Counted from the stretch's first letter, positions 16,271 to 24,177 are shown. The stretch: DNA of 34,165 nucleotides from Peptoniphilus_A sp022767005 (GCF_050315115.1 NZ_JBNPOJ010000018.1:1-34165); one strand, 5' to 3'. Made by a program: numbers and translations. The notes: generated by a model from the sequence alone, not told the origin.

Positions 16271-16512
16271 TTATAATAGTTCATCATCTTCATCGTCTTC
16301 ATCTAAAGATTCTTCATGACTTTCTTCATTGTCAGATTCATCTTCTGACTCACTAATATAATCCTCATCATCTTCTTCAAAGTCTTCCAACATTTTATCT
16401 TCCTTAGCTTTGACTACTTTAAAATAATATCCTGCTCCTATAACTCCTCCAATTACAAGTGCAACAATTAGAAATGAACCTATCCCATACTCATTATGGG
16501 ATAATATTTGTA
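16271..16512 (-). pseudogene. C-terminal fragment of a DUF4366 / CD1107-type mobile-element protein
   Basis: Reading the minus strand from about 16512 to the stop at 16271 gives a hydrophobic helix (IGSFLIVALVIGGVIGAGYY), then FKVVKAKEDKMLEDFEEDD and a very acidic tail ending DEDDEDDELL. This is how DUF4366-containing proteins of Tn1549-like conjugative elements end: a membrane helix, a short basic stretch and an Asp/Glu-rich tail. No start codon or N-terminal part is present; the frame stops being recognisable where the IS110 end begins. I read it as the tail of an integrative element gene cut off by insertion and deletion. The family assignment rests on architecture and memory. Confidence 0.5.
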
Positions 16513-16674
16513 TAGATAGAGGTCGTAGCTTTCCTCCTTGAAGCTTGTCTTCCTAAGAAAGGGTTACGCCTCTTCTTTACGTCTTTATGCGTATGAGCTG
16601 GATAGTACGTTAGTTGCTGTATGTCTAACGAGGTTGTATTGTCGTAAAGTTAAAGAGGTATCTTTCTCTATCTA
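16513..16674 (+). ncRNA. IS110-family left end with putative bridge RNA (seekRNA)
   Basis: The non-coding stretch in front of the IS110 transposase fragment folds extensively. An outer stem pairs TAGATAGAG (16513-16521) with CTCTATCTA (16666-16674). A small hairpin is AGCTT/AAGCT (16527-16545). A long stem pairs CCTCTT-c-TTTACG (16569-16581) with CGTAAA...AAGAGG (16643-16658), enclosing a hairpin CGTTAG/CTAACG (16608-16630) with an 11-base loop. IS110 elements carry a guide RNA of about this length in this position, with internal loops that bind target and donor DNA. The pairings are seen; the guide role is inferred from the family. With the transposase cut short the element cannot move by itself. 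Confidence 0.5.
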
Positions 16675-16700
16675 AATTTATATTAAAGCTAGGTGATTTT

Positions 16701-16826
16701 ATGTTTTTTATCGGTATTGATATTGCTAAAAATACTCACGAAGCTTCAATTATTGATCTTTACGGGAAATTAGTTTCTGAGTCTATTTCTTTTTCTAATT
16801 ATTTAATTTTTTTTGAAGATAAATAG
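16701..16826 (+). pseudogene. Truncated IS110-family transposase (N-terminus only)
   Basis: ATG at 16701, after AGGTGA, opens a 41-codon frame beginning MFFIGIDIAKNTHEASIID. FIGIDIAK.TH is the start of the DEDD/RuvC-like domain of IS110 transposases, whose first catalytic Asp is in GIDIAK. Similarity ends after SISFSN (about 16798); the remaining codons run antisense over the tail of the methyltransferase gene and stop at 16826. About 90% of the transposase, including the Tnp20 domain, is missing and no right end was found, so the junction is a deletion. The relic marks the boundary between the toxin-antitoxin and restriction-modification modules. Confidence 0.75.
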
Positions 16827-17552
16827 ATGTTCATGAGCAATAAGTAAAAAATTATATTTAACACTATTTGTCTTCCAAAACCCTGTCATTTTACAATTAT
16901 GCTGCTCTTTTATTATCATTTCTTTAAGATTAAATCCAGCATTTTCAAAAATGTGCATTACATAGAATGACAATGGTATCATGTTACCTTTTTTACGAGT
17001 ATCACCCATTAAAACAGCACAAAATTTATCCTTCTTTAAAACTCTATAACTTTCTGATGCAACTTTTTTCATCTCTTCTAAAAAATCCTTTATTTCTAAA
17101 TGAGATAAATCTTCTTCTATATTTTCACTGTATTTAATTATATTTGCATAAGGTGGATGTGTACAGATTAAATCAATGCTATTGTCGGAAATAAAATCAA
17201 GTTTTCTCGCATCTCCCTTTCGCAAAAAAACTTTACCATTAGCTCCCTCATGTTCAAAGTTAGTTTTTTCTTTACAGCGACTAAGAGCAAGATTATTAAT
17301 GTCTACACCAATTATATTTCTATTTAATAATTTTGCTTCAACAAGAGTTGTTCCCCCACCTGCAAATTGATCTAAAATTAAATCATTTTCCTTTGAATAT
17401 CTTAAAATAATATTTCTTGGTATGTAAGGAGACCAGTTGCCTCTCCACTTATTGTCATGTGTCGCCCAATCTCCTCTTTCAGGAAAAGACCAATGAGTTG
17501 TCATCTCAAGTTCAAAATTTTCAGGCTCCCATTTTTTTATTTTATCATCCAT
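16803..17552 (-). CDS. DNA methyltransferase (N6-A or N4-C type) of the restriction-modification system
   Basis: The 249-residue protein has the SAM-binding motif I DQFAGGGTT (residues 61-69) followed by GVDIN near 82-86, and the catalytic motif IV THPPY (131-135), so the motif order is I before IV. The N-terminus holds WSPYIPRNII, a motif-X-like region that places the amino-group substrate. It resembles small TRM11/COG1041-like methylases that accompany type II enzymes. It differs clearly from the Dam-type methylase two genes upstream. It starts 51 bases after the endonuclease stop in the same direction. The gene ends right at the IS110 remnant but seems complete. N6-adenine versus N4-cytosine specificity cannot be decided from THPPY. 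Confidence 0.8.
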   Translation of the reverse strand: MDDKIKKWEPENFELEMTTHWSFPERGDWATHDNKWRGNWSPYIPRNIILRYSKENDLILDQFAGGGTTLVEAKLLNRNIIGVDINNLALSRCKEKTNFEHEGANGKVFLRKGDARKLDFISDNSIDLICTHPPYANIIKYSENIEEDLSHLEIKDFLEEMKKVASESYRVLKKDKFCAVLMGDTRKKGNMIPLSFYVMHIFENAGFNLKEMIIKEQHNCKMTGFWKTNSVKYNFLLIAHEHLFIFKKN

Positions 17553-17603
17553 TGCTTAAATACCTCATTAATAATATATTAAGATCTCTAAGGAAATATT
17601 TGA

Positions 17604-18938
17604 CTATTCTTGCGTAACTTTTTGAAGCTTAAATATCCATTTTAACCAAGAATATACTGTGCTTGCTCTTCTTGTTATTTGCCCTTCACCACAAACATTA
17701 TATTTTCTCATTGCATTCTCTATATCCTTCTTTTTTGGAAGTTGCCCCGTAGTAAATGTTTCAAGGAAAAAGACATTAAATATTTTATGCTTTAATATTA
17801 ATTTTACAAGTTCCAATTGTCTTGGCTTATAATTCATTTTAGCAATCTCTTGTCCCTTTTTCGTTAATCTTATTTTCACGACTTTGTTCCACTTGCTACT
17901 TTCATCATCAAATTCTTCTCCATGATATTTTTCAAAAATACCTAAATATTTGCCAGCGTTAAAATAATATCCAGCTTGTCGTATATCAAATTGCATAATT
18001 TCAGCAACTTTTGCCGGAGACATATCTTCCTCTTTTAAAAAATCAATCAAAGAAATGACTTTTTCAAAACTATCTGCTTGTACAAAGGGAGTTTTTTCAT
18101 AATCATTCATATTGTCGCTTATTGTAGCTTTTGTTTTTTTATATACTTCAAGAAGATCATAACAAGTGATTTTTGTATCTTGTAGTGTGTAGTATTTTTC
18201 TTTTATTAATTCTATAGATGAGTAATTATTAAGGTCATTAAATCTATATTCTAATAGTCTATATATTTGATTAGAGTATATTGAAAATAATAATCTTATA
18301 GGTTTTTTAACTTTATTTCTCCACAGTCTATAGGGATAATATAGTTGTCGTACATGAAAATCTGGATGAATTACATTTTTTGCTTCAATTATAACTACTG
18401 ATTTTTCATTTTCTAATCCAGCATCAATTTCACATTGAGCATTTTTGACATCAATACATAGAGGATCTTTTAAATTTCTATTTACAAAAAAATCAAATTC
18501 ACCCGTTCCCATTCTTCCATTAAAAGTTGCATAATTTTCTCCATCGCCTAAAAAATCTTCTAAAATAGGAGACAACATCAAAACATTGATAGCATTTGCT
18601 TCTGATGTAATATTTTCTATGTCAATGCTTTCTAAATCTCGAATTTCTACCCTTTTCATTTTTGTAACATCTTCAATATATTTTGGTAATTCCTCATAAA
18701 GATTAAAATCGCTCAATATATATGAACTTCTAGATGTGGGTAAAATATTTATTCCTTTTGATTTTAAAATACTGGGAAGAGATTCAGAACTATCCCACTT
18801 TGCCATAAGTCTTGGTTCTTTAAATTCTTTAATTTGCTCAGCTTTTATATTAAAAAATCCCTTTTCACTTACTTCTTTCTCTATATTATATTTATCAAAA
18901 AGTTTTTCCCAAGCACTATTTGTACTTATTTTTGCCAT
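17604..18938 (-). CDS. Probable type II restriction endonuclease (PD-(D/E)XK)
   Basis: The 444-residue protein sits between two methyltransferases and overlaps the first by 23 bases. A plausible PD-(D/E)XK nuclease core is seen: GTGEFDFF (residues 144-151) with Asp149, then VVIIEAKN (181-188) giving the E-x-K pair Glu185/Lys187, followed by HPDFHVRQLYYPYR. The region after about residue 290 looks like winged helices (MSPAKVAEIMQFDIRQAGYY; then VKIRLTKKGQEIAKM) that may read the target site. I recognise the general type, large type II enzymes with nuclease and HTH domains, but not the specificity. Assignment to GATC from the Dam-like neighbour would be unsafe. The motifs are seen; the endonuclease role is inferred from them and the context. 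Confidence 0.75.
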   Translation of the reverse strand: MAKISTNSAWEKLFDKYNIEKEVSEKGFFNIKAEQIKEFKEPRLMAKWDSSESLPSILKSKGINILPTSRSSYILSDFNLYEELPKYIEDVTKMKRVEIRDLESIDIENITSEANAINVLMLSPILEDFLGDGENYATFNGRMGTGEFDFFVNRNLKDPLCIDVKNAQCEIDAGLENEKSVVIIEAKNVIHPDFHVRQLYYPYRLWRNKVKKPIRLLFSIYSNQIYRLLEYRFNDLNNYSSIELIKEKYYTLQDTKITCYDLLEVYKKTKATISDNMNDYEKTPFVQADSFEKVISLIDFLKEEDMSPAKVAEIMQFDIRQAGYYFNAGKYLGIFEKYHGEEFDDESSKWNKVVKIRLTKKGQEIAKMNYKPRQLELVKLILKHKIFNVFFLETFTTGQLPKKKDIENAMRKYNVCGEGQITRRASTVYSWLKWIFKLQKVTQE

Positions 18939-19767
18939 AATTTCTCACCAATATTTCGTTTATTTCTCCTCTTTTATTGCCCTTTGAATTAATTGAACGT
19001 CTTGCTTTAACTATTGTAATGTCATAATCTTTATAAAGTTCTATAATAAAGGGGTGTGCAGAATTAGAAAGCATAAAATTAATTCCTCTTTCATTTAGCT
19101 TATCACATTCTTTTTTAAGTTCTTGCTGATCTTTTTTATTAAATCCATTTTCAGTATATCCTGTAAAACTTGAGGAAGAAGATATTGGCATATAAGGCGG
19201 ATCAAAGTATACAAAGGCACCCCTTCTTAAATTTTTCAAAGCATCTCGATAGTCTCCCTCTAATATTTTTATATCATTTTCGTTAAAATATTTTGACATC
19301 GCTAATATGACTGGTTCATTAATAATATTGGGATTCTTATACTTTCCATAAGGGCTGTTGAATTGTCCTGCTTGATTAACTCTAAATAAACCATTAAAAC
19401 AAGTTTTATTGAGATAAATTATCCTAGCAGCCTTTTCTAAATCATTCATATTGTTGTATTTATCATCTCTATCTAGTGCTCTAATTTCATAATAGTAATC
19501 TTCGCAATTTCTATAATCATGTTCTTTTAAAATATCTAAAAGACCCTCTGGATTATCTCTAACAGTCCTATAAACATTAATTAGATCCTTGTTAAAATCA
19601 TTTATTATTGCCTTTTTTGGTTGCAAATTAAATAAAACTGCTCCGCCACCTACAAAGGGTTCAACATATGTTGTTATTTTTTCTGGTATAAGAGGATTTA
19701 TTTCATTTAATAATTGTCTTTTTCCACCAACCCATTTTAAAATAGGTGCTAGAATTATATCCTTCAA
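18916..19767 (-). CDS. Dam-family (D12 class) DNA adenine methyltransferase
   Basis: The 283-residue protein has the D12-class layout: KWVGGKRQL (residues 11-19), motif I PFVGGGAVLF (37-46), LNKTCFNGLFRVN (119-131) and the catalytic DPPY at 189-192. Length and motifs match Dam/DpnM enzymes, which methylate adenine N6, often in GATC. It is the first gene of the operon. The start is TTG at 19767, nine bases after AGGAGG; no ATG fits the conserved N-terminus (LAPILKWVGGK). The weak start codon may keep expression low. Its stop overlaps the endonuclease start, coupling protection to cutting. Confidence 0.9.
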   Translation of the reverse strand: MKDIILAPILKWVGGKRQLLNEINPLIPEKITTYVEPFVGGGAVLFNLQPKKAIINDFNKDLINVYRTVRDNPEGLLDILKEHDYRNCEDYYYEIRALDRDDKYNNMNDLEKAARIIYLNKTCFNGLFRVNQAGQFNSPYGKYKNPNIINEPVILAMSKYFNENDIKILEGDYRDALKNLRRGAFVYFDPPYMPISSSSSFTGYTENGFNKKDQQELKKECDKLNERGINFMLSNSAHPFIIELYKDYDITIVKARRSINSKGNKRGEINEILVRNYGKNKYK

Positions 19768-19813
19768 TTTCTTATACCTCCTCCATTTAATAAGTTTTGT
19801 CTTCTTTAAAAAT

Positions 19814-19842
19814 ATTATATTCTATAAATTTTTTTATTACAA
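19814..19842 (-). promoter_or_regulatory. Promoter of the restriction-modification operon
   Basis: TTGTAA (19842-19837) and a perfect TATAAT (19819-19814) are 17 bases apart on the minus strand, about 47 bases before the TTG start of the Dam-like gene. Confidence 0.55.
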
Positions 19843-19897
19843 ACTTTTATCTTTGAAAAATTATTAAAAATGCAAAATTATCACGTTGCCTTTACAA

Positions 19898-20419
19898 CTA
19901 TTTAATATTTAATTTTTCTTTTAGCTCCTTTATGGCACCATCTAGTTTTTCTTCGTCTAATTCTCTATTTTTATTCTCAATTGCTCTTTCCACTAGCTCT
20001 CTTAGTTCGTCATCCTCTTCTTTTTCTAATTTATCTAGGGATGTTTTTACAAGTTTGCCAAGTTCTTTAAACTTCATAACTACTCTATGCTCATCTGCAA
20101 TATGCCCCATTAAAAATGCAAAAGTCCACTCTGAGTTTGTCTCTGTAAGTACACACTTATTGTCAACTGTTACGCCTTCCCCTTTTAAAGCAATTAAAAA
20201 GTCGCGCAAAATATTTCTATCGAAGTTAGAAAACACCATTAATTTATTTTTATCTTCTAGGCTTTCATTTTTTCTTAAATCTAAATTAAAAAGGTCGCCA
20301 ACTTTTTTCTCTAATTCTTTTTCTGATATTTTATTTATTTCAATTTCATATTCTCTTGCAACTTTTTCTGTAATCTCTGCTTTTTCTTTTTCTAGTCCGT
20401 ATAATAATATTTTTTTCAC
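19898..20419 (-). CDS. DUF3783 domain protein
   Basis: The 173-residue protein fits DUF3783: an N-terminal MKKILLYGLEKEK strand, a middle part with MVFSNFDRNILRDFLIALK, and the conserved C-terminal motif KCVLTETNSEWTFAFLMGHI (about residues 88-108). A charged helical tail follows. The function is unknown; the family is found mainly in clostridia and relatives. It lies divergent to the hotdog-fold gene, with 70 bases between the starts and an inverted repeat in that gap. Confidence 0.75.
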   Translation of the reverse strand: MKKILLYGLEKEKAEITEKVAREYEIEINKISEKELEKKVGDLFNLDLRKNESLEDKNKLMVFSNFDRNILRDFLIALKGEGVTVDNKCVLTETNSEWTFAFLMGHIADEHRVVMKFKELGKLVKTSLDKLEKEEDDELRELVERAIENKNRELDEEKLDGAIKELKEKLNIK

Positions 20420-20440
20420 TTTAACACCTCTCTTTTAATT

Positions 20441-20468
20441 TACCCAAATATTTTTTATTTATTGGGTA
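20441..20468. promoter_or_regulatory. Inverted repeat between divergent genes
   Basis: TACCCAA (20441-20447) and TTGGGTA (20462-20468) face each other across 14 AT-only bases, in the 70-base gap between the divergent DUF3783 and hotdog genes. The position fits an operator shared by both promoters. A TATATT follows it on the plus strand. Confidence 0.35.
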
Positions 20469-20489
20469 TATTATTTTTGAGGTGATTTT

Positions 20490-20867
20490 ATGCGACTAAA
20501 TAAAGGCGATGAAGTTATTTACGAAAGAACTTTTACTGAAAAGGATTTAAAAGACTATGCGGAAAATGCAAATTTTTGGGGCAAGCACCACGAAAGTCCC
20601 AATGACAATGGCGAATATCTTTTGCAGGGTCTATTAACTGCAAGCCTTACAAATAAAATTGGCGGCGACTACGATATTTTGATGTATAGAATGGAATTTG
20701 ATTTTTTGAAAAAAGCTTATACGGGTAGAAAAATTAAATGTGTAAATAAAGTTGATAAAGTGGAAAATAAGCGTGGCAGAAATTTTATTGATATAACTTC
20801 TGATGTGTATGACGAGAATGGCGACCACCTTCTTCACGGAGTTTTAAAGGGAATATTATTAGATTAA
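20490..20867 (+). CDS. Hotdog-fold protein (MaoC-like hydratase or thioesterase)
   Basis: The 125-residue protein has the size and pattern of a single hotdog domain: FTEKDLKDYAENANFWGKHHESP at the start, the central-helix segment LLQGLLTASLTNKIGGDYDI (residues 43-62), then strands with YRMEFDFLKKAYTGRKIKCVNKV and a final DEN...LLHGVLKGILL. Such proteins act on acyl-CoA or acyl-ACP. The D-x4-H pair of classical (R)-hydratases is not evident, so hydratase, thioesterase or ligand-binding roles remain open. ATG follows TGAGGTGA. It is a single gene, divergent from DUF3783. Confidence 0.6.
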   Translation: MRLNKGDEVIYERTFTEKDLKDYAENANFWGKHHESPNDNGEYLLQGLLTASLTNKIGGDYDILMYRMEFDFLKKAYTGRKIKCVNKVDKVENKRGRNFIDITSDVYDENGDHLLHGVLKGILLD

Positions 20868-20905
20868 TAACTTTGCCTTTTAAAGGTTATTTAATAGAGA
20901 AAATC

Positions 20906-20946
20906 AAAAAATGGATGCCACCTGCTTTGCATAGGTTGCATCCATT
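20906..20946 (-). terminator. Strong terminator of the glyoxalase gene
   Basis: AATGGATGC (20910-20918) pairs with GCATCCATT (20938-20946); ACCT/AGGT continue the stem inside. On the minus strand six T follow (20911-20906). It lies 58 bases beyond the glyoxalase stop codon. The convergent hotdog gene has only a weak AT-rich hairpin (about 20867-20892). Confidence 0.8.
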
Positions 20947-21003
20947 AATGTAAATTATGTGTTCAGTTTTTTGGTACACATCATGTTCTACTTTTATAAA
21001 ATT

Positions 21004-21378
21004 TTATTTTTCTCCAATTACTTCGATTTTATATCCATCTGGATCTTTTATGAAGAAATAATGATCTGATTTGTCTGAAAGTGCTTTTAATTCTGTTACA
21101 TCATAACCTTTGTTTTTTAGTTCTTCTCTAAAACTTTTTATATCTTTGTGTGATATTGCAATATGACCGTAGCCATCTCCAATTGTATAATCTCTTCCGT
21201 CATAATTATATGTTAGTTCTAACTCATAGGGTGAATCCTCGAGTTTTAAATATAAAAGTGTAAATTCATCTTCTGGAAAGTCTTTTCTTCTTGATTCAAC
21301 AAAACCTAAGGCTTCTTTGTAAAACTTTTCAGATCTTTCCAAATCCTTTACTCTAATCATAGTGTGTAAAAATTTCAT
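21004..21378 (-). CDS. gloA: Lactoylglutathione lyase-like VOC family protein (glyoxalase I)
   Basis: The 124-residue protein is a two-module VOC fold of glyoxalase I length. It starts KFLHTMIRVKDLERSEKFYKEALGF. The metal ligands expected from E. coli GloA fall at His5, Glu54 (YELELTYN), His72 (GHIAIS) and Glu119 (YKIEVI). It would isomerise the methylglyoxal-thiol adduct; Gram-positive anaerobes often lack glutathione, so another thiol may be used. It is a single gene with GGAGGG upstream of ATG and a strong terminator downstream. Confidence 0.85.
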   Translation of the reverse strand: MKFLHTMIRVKDLERSEKFYKEALGFVESRRKDFPEDEFTLLYLKLEDSPYELELTYNYDGRDYTIGDGYGHIAISHKDIKSFREELKNKGYDVTELKALSDKSDHYFFIKDPDGYKIEVIGEK

Positions 21379-21427
21379 ATCATCCCTCCAATTTTTATAC
21401 CAATATTACTTCTAATGCAAAAGTTCT

Positions 21428-21466
21428 AAAAAATATCTATTGAAAATTTTACTAATCAATAGATAT
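21428..21466 (-). terminator. Terminator of the 155-residue orphan gene
   Basis: ATATCTATTGA (21433-21443) and TCAATAGATAT (21456-21466) form a perfect 11-bp stem with a 12-base loop. A T-run follows on the minus strand, 9 bases after the stop codon at 21475. Confidence 0.7.
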
Positions 21467-21474
21467 CCTTATCT

Positions 21475-21942
21475 TTACATATAATGATAGCGACTTAAAA
21501 TATTAGCTAAATAGTCTAAATATTTTAGGCTATCTTCTTTTTTATCTTCTTCTGCTATTCCTCTATATAAAGAAATTTCTTCAAAAATAATATGTTGATC
21601 TACACTAAAAAACTGCGTCTTTTTTTCAAACAATAGATAATAATAATCTAACTTGTTAGAATCTTCGTTGCCTAAAAAGTATATTTCTGTCTTTTTATTT
21701 TTTGGTATTTTATATATTACAAGTTCTAATATTTCATCGCAAAATTTTTCAATTTCACAATCATTTATCCAATTCATTAAGATAAATTTAAAGCTTACTC
21801 TATTGTCCCTTATATATTCTGAAAATCCAATTTTATATGCGTCATATCTATCTTCTATCCAATTTAAAATTTCATCAGATGATTTTTTTCTTGGAAATTT
21901 TAAATTTTTATATTTTTCTTTTATAATTGTAGCTTGATTCAT
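21475..21942 (-). CDS. Hypothetical protein (155 aa)
   Basis: I do not recognise this protein. It is soluble, charged and probably mostly helical: KKSSDEILNWIEDRYDAYKIGFSEYIRDNRVSFKFILMNW, a middle part with KKTEIYFLGNEDSNKLDYYYLLFEKKTQF, and a helical end LKYLDYLANILSRYHYM. There is no signal peptide, membrane helix or metal-binding pattern. It is a single gene with its own strong hairpin terminator, lying between glyoxalase and the V-ATPase operon. The ribosome site is weak. Its length and acidic tone recall immunity-type proteins, but there is no toxin beside it, so no function is proposed. Confidence 0.55.
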   Translation of the reverse strand: MNQATIIKEKYKNLKFPRKKSSDEILNWIEDRYDAYKIGFSEYIRDNRVSFKFILMNWINDCEIEKFCDEILELVIYKIPKNKKTEIYFLGNEDSNKLDYYYLLFEKKTQFFSVDQHIIFEEISLYRGIAEEDKKEDSLKYLDYLANILSRYHYM

Positions 21943-22069
21943 TAGTATAGTCCATCCACTATTTCACTACTTGCGACAAATTAATTTAATATTTTTTTTG
22001 CCTCAATCTCATATAAAATAGAAATCAATATTTATGTTACAAAAGATGCATTAATAATATAATTTTTAA

Positions 22070-22753
22070 TTACATTAATTCTGCATTTATTTTTTCTATT
22101 TTTTCTTCTTTAAGTTCGTCCTTTGAGATAATGTCTTTAACTTTCATTAACCTTGTGATATTTGCTCTTTCGCTTTCGTCAAGTTTTGAGCGAATATATT
22201 TTATTGTTTCTTGCAAGTCTGGAATTGTTTTGTACTCAAGGGCATTTACTCTTCTTCTAGTCTTTTCAATTTCATTGGCTAAAAGTTGTGCTGCCTTTTC
22301 CTTTTGTGTAAGCTTCAAAAGTTCATCCATTACTTCTGTAAGATTATCAATAGCATAGTCAAGGTCCGATGTAGTTTGTGCATAGCCATAGGGATAGCGT
22401 GATGCGTCTTCAGATGTTTTTTTTGTTATAAATTCCATCTCTGGCACATCTACGGACATTACATTTTTCTTTTTGATTTCAACAAGTGTTTTCATTGTTG
22501 GAAGGGAAATTGCTTCTTCAAGCATTTCTGGACTCATAGCAGCTGATGCCATTAAAAATGCCTTAAAGGAATTTTGCAATTTTTCTTCCACTTCTAATCT
22601 TAGCTTTTTATTTTCCTTTATGAGAGTTATAAATTGTCTCATAAGTTCGTCTTGTTTGTCCTTTAAAAGCTTGTGCCCTCTACTTGATGTTTCTAATTTG
22701 CCTTTTAATAAGGACAAATTCATTCTAGTGGGATTTATTTTAAGTCTTGTCAT
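22070..22753 (-). CDS. ntpD: V-type ATP synthase subunit D (central shaft)
   Basis: The 227-residue protein has the typical start RLKINPTRMNLSLLKGKLETSSRGHKLLKDKQDEL and two long antiparallel helices (about residues 10-80 and 130-210) that form the rotating shaft inside A3B3. The C-terminal half shows RRRVNALEYKTIPDLQETIKYI, a family hallmark. The start overlaps the B stop by one base (TAATG). It is the last gene of the operon. No clear terminator is seen in the next 100 bases, only an AT-rich weak hairpin. Confidence 0.95.
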   Translation of the reverse strand: MTRLKINPTRMNLSLLKGKLETSSRGHKLLKDKQDELMRQFITLIKENKKLRLEVEEKLQNSFKAFLMASAAMSPEMLEEAISLPTMKTLVEIKKKNVMSVDVPEMEFITKKTSEDASRYPYGYAQTTSDLDYAIDNLTEVMDELLKLTQKEKAAQLLANEIEKTRRRVNALEYKTIPDLQETIKYIRSKLDESERANITRLMKVKDIISKDELKEEKIEKINAELM

Positions 22754-24177
22754 TATAATCCCTCATTTTCTACATTTTTATGATCTCCAGGATCGCTATT
22801 TTTTTTCTCCTTATCGCCCAAATATTTTTCGATTAATTTGTCGTCAATTCTCTTTAATTCAGTCTTAGGTATTAGAGAAAGAAGTTCCCAACCTAAATTT
22901 AATGTTTCTTCTATTGACCTATTAGTTTCAAAACCTTGTGATACATATTGTTTTTCAAATAAGTCTGCAAATCTTGCAAATGCTTTGTCAGTTTCTGATA
23001 GTGCTGTTTCTCCAAGGATTGCAGAAAGTTCCTTTGCTTCTTTACCTGCAGTGTAAGCTGCATAAATTTGATTCATTGTATCGGCGTGGTCTTCACGAGT
23101 TTTTCCTTCTCCAATTCCCTTGTCTTTAAGTCTTGAAAGTGACGGTATTGCATTAATAGGTGGTTCTAATCCTTGTTTATATAAATCTGTTGATAGAATT
23201 ATTTGTCCTTCAGTAATATATCCCGTTAAGTCTGGAATAGGGTGAGTGATGTCTCCTTCTGGCATTGTCAAAATAGGAATTTGTGTAATAGAACCTTCTC
23301 TTCCCTTAATTCTTCCTGCTCTTTCGTAAATACCGGCAAGGTCTGTGTATAGATAACCAGGATAACCACGTCTACCTGGAACTTCCTTTCTTGCTGCAGA
23401 TACTTCTCTTAGTGCTTCAGCATAATTTGTCATATCTGTTAAGATTACAAGAACGTGCTTTCCAAGTTCAAATGCCAAATATTCTGCTGCTGTAAGTGCC
23501 ATCTTTGGAGTTGCAAGTCTTTCAATTGCTGGGTCATTGGCAAGGTTCATGAATAAAACTGCTCTATCTATGGCGCCAGTCTTTGTGAAGTCGTCTATAA
23601 AGTATTGTGCCTCTTCAAAAGTAATGCCCATTGCTGCAAACACTACGGCAAAATCTCCACCAGAAAGTACAGTCGCTTGTCTTGCGATTTGTGCTGCAAG
23701 TTCGTTGTGTGGAAGTCCTGCTTCAGAGAATATTGGAAGTTTTTGTCCTCTAACAAGAGTGTTAAGTCCATCTATTACAGATACACCTGTTTGAATAAAT
23801 TCAGATGGATAGTCTCTTGAAACTGGATTTATTGCAGTTCCGTTTATATCAATTTTCTCTTTAGGAATAATCTTTGGACCACCGTCAATTGGTTCGCCAA
23901 GCCCGTCAAAGACCCTACCAATCATATCTGGCGATACTCCAAGTTCAAGTGGTTTTCCTAAAAATCTTACGCTTGTGTCCATTAAATTTATTCCACTGGA
24001 GCCTTCAAAAATTTGAACCATGGCTTTGTCGCCTTCGATTTCTATAACACGTCCACGTCTTTTTTCGCCGGTTTGAAGTTCGATGTCCACAAGTTCTTCG
24101 TAGGTTGCACCTTCTACTCCTTCAACAGTCATAAGAGGTCCAACGACTTCTGTTACTGATTTATATTCTTTAAGCAT
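22753..24177 (-). CDS. ntpB: V-type ATP synthase subunit B (non-catalytic)
   Basis: The 474-residue protein is the regulatory B subunit. It has YKSVTEVVGPLMTVEGVEG at the start, FIQTGVSVIDGLNTLVRGQKLPIFSEAGLPHNELA around residues 125-160 (a degenerate P-loop region without GKT), and RRGYPGYLYTDLAGIYERAGR near 270-290. B alternates with A in the hexamer and binds nucleotide at the non-catalytic interface. The start overlaps the end of A by 8 bases. The charged tail after about residue 450 (KEKKNSDPGDHKN) is a variable extension. Confidence 0.96.
   Translation of the reverse strand: MLKEYKSVTEVVGPLMTVEGVEGATYEELVDIELQTGEKRRGRVIEIEGDKAMVQIFEGSSGINLMDTSVRFLGKPLELGVSPDMIGRVFDGLGEPIDGGPKIIPKEKIDINGTAINPVSRDYPSEFIQTGVSVIDGLNTLVRGQKLPIFSEAGLPHNELAAQIARQATVLSGGDFAVVFAAMGITFEEAQYFIDDFTKTGAIDRAVLFMNLANDPAIERLATPKMALTAAEYLAFELGKHVLVILTDMTNYAEALREVSAARKEVPGRRGYPGYLYTDLAGIYERAGRIKGREGSITQIPILTMPEGDITHPIPDLTGYITEGQIILSTDLYKQGLEPPINAIPSLSRLKDKGIGEGKTREDHADTMNQIYAAYTAGKEAKELSAILGETALSETDKAFARFADLFEKQYVSQGFETNRSIEETLNLGWELLSLIPKTELKRIDDKLIEKYLGDKEKKNSDPGDHKNVENEGL

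Larger units (their letters stand above)
15286..19850. mobile_element. Composite accessory island with mobile-element remnants
   Basis: Between carB and DUF3783 lie, in order, an AbiE-type pair with deleted toxin, the tail of a conjugative-element protein, an IS110 left end with cut transposase, and a three-gene restriction-modification operon. No integrase, att repeats or flanking tRNA gene is visible, so the outer limits are approximate. I read it as a defence hotspot eroded by deletions. Confidence 0.5.

Noticed and set aside
17604..19767. Reading the restriction-modification system as DpnII acting on GATC
   Set aside because: The Dam-like methylase fits, but the nuclease is 444 residues and not recognisably DpnB-like, and the second methylase does not look like DpnA; the target is left open.
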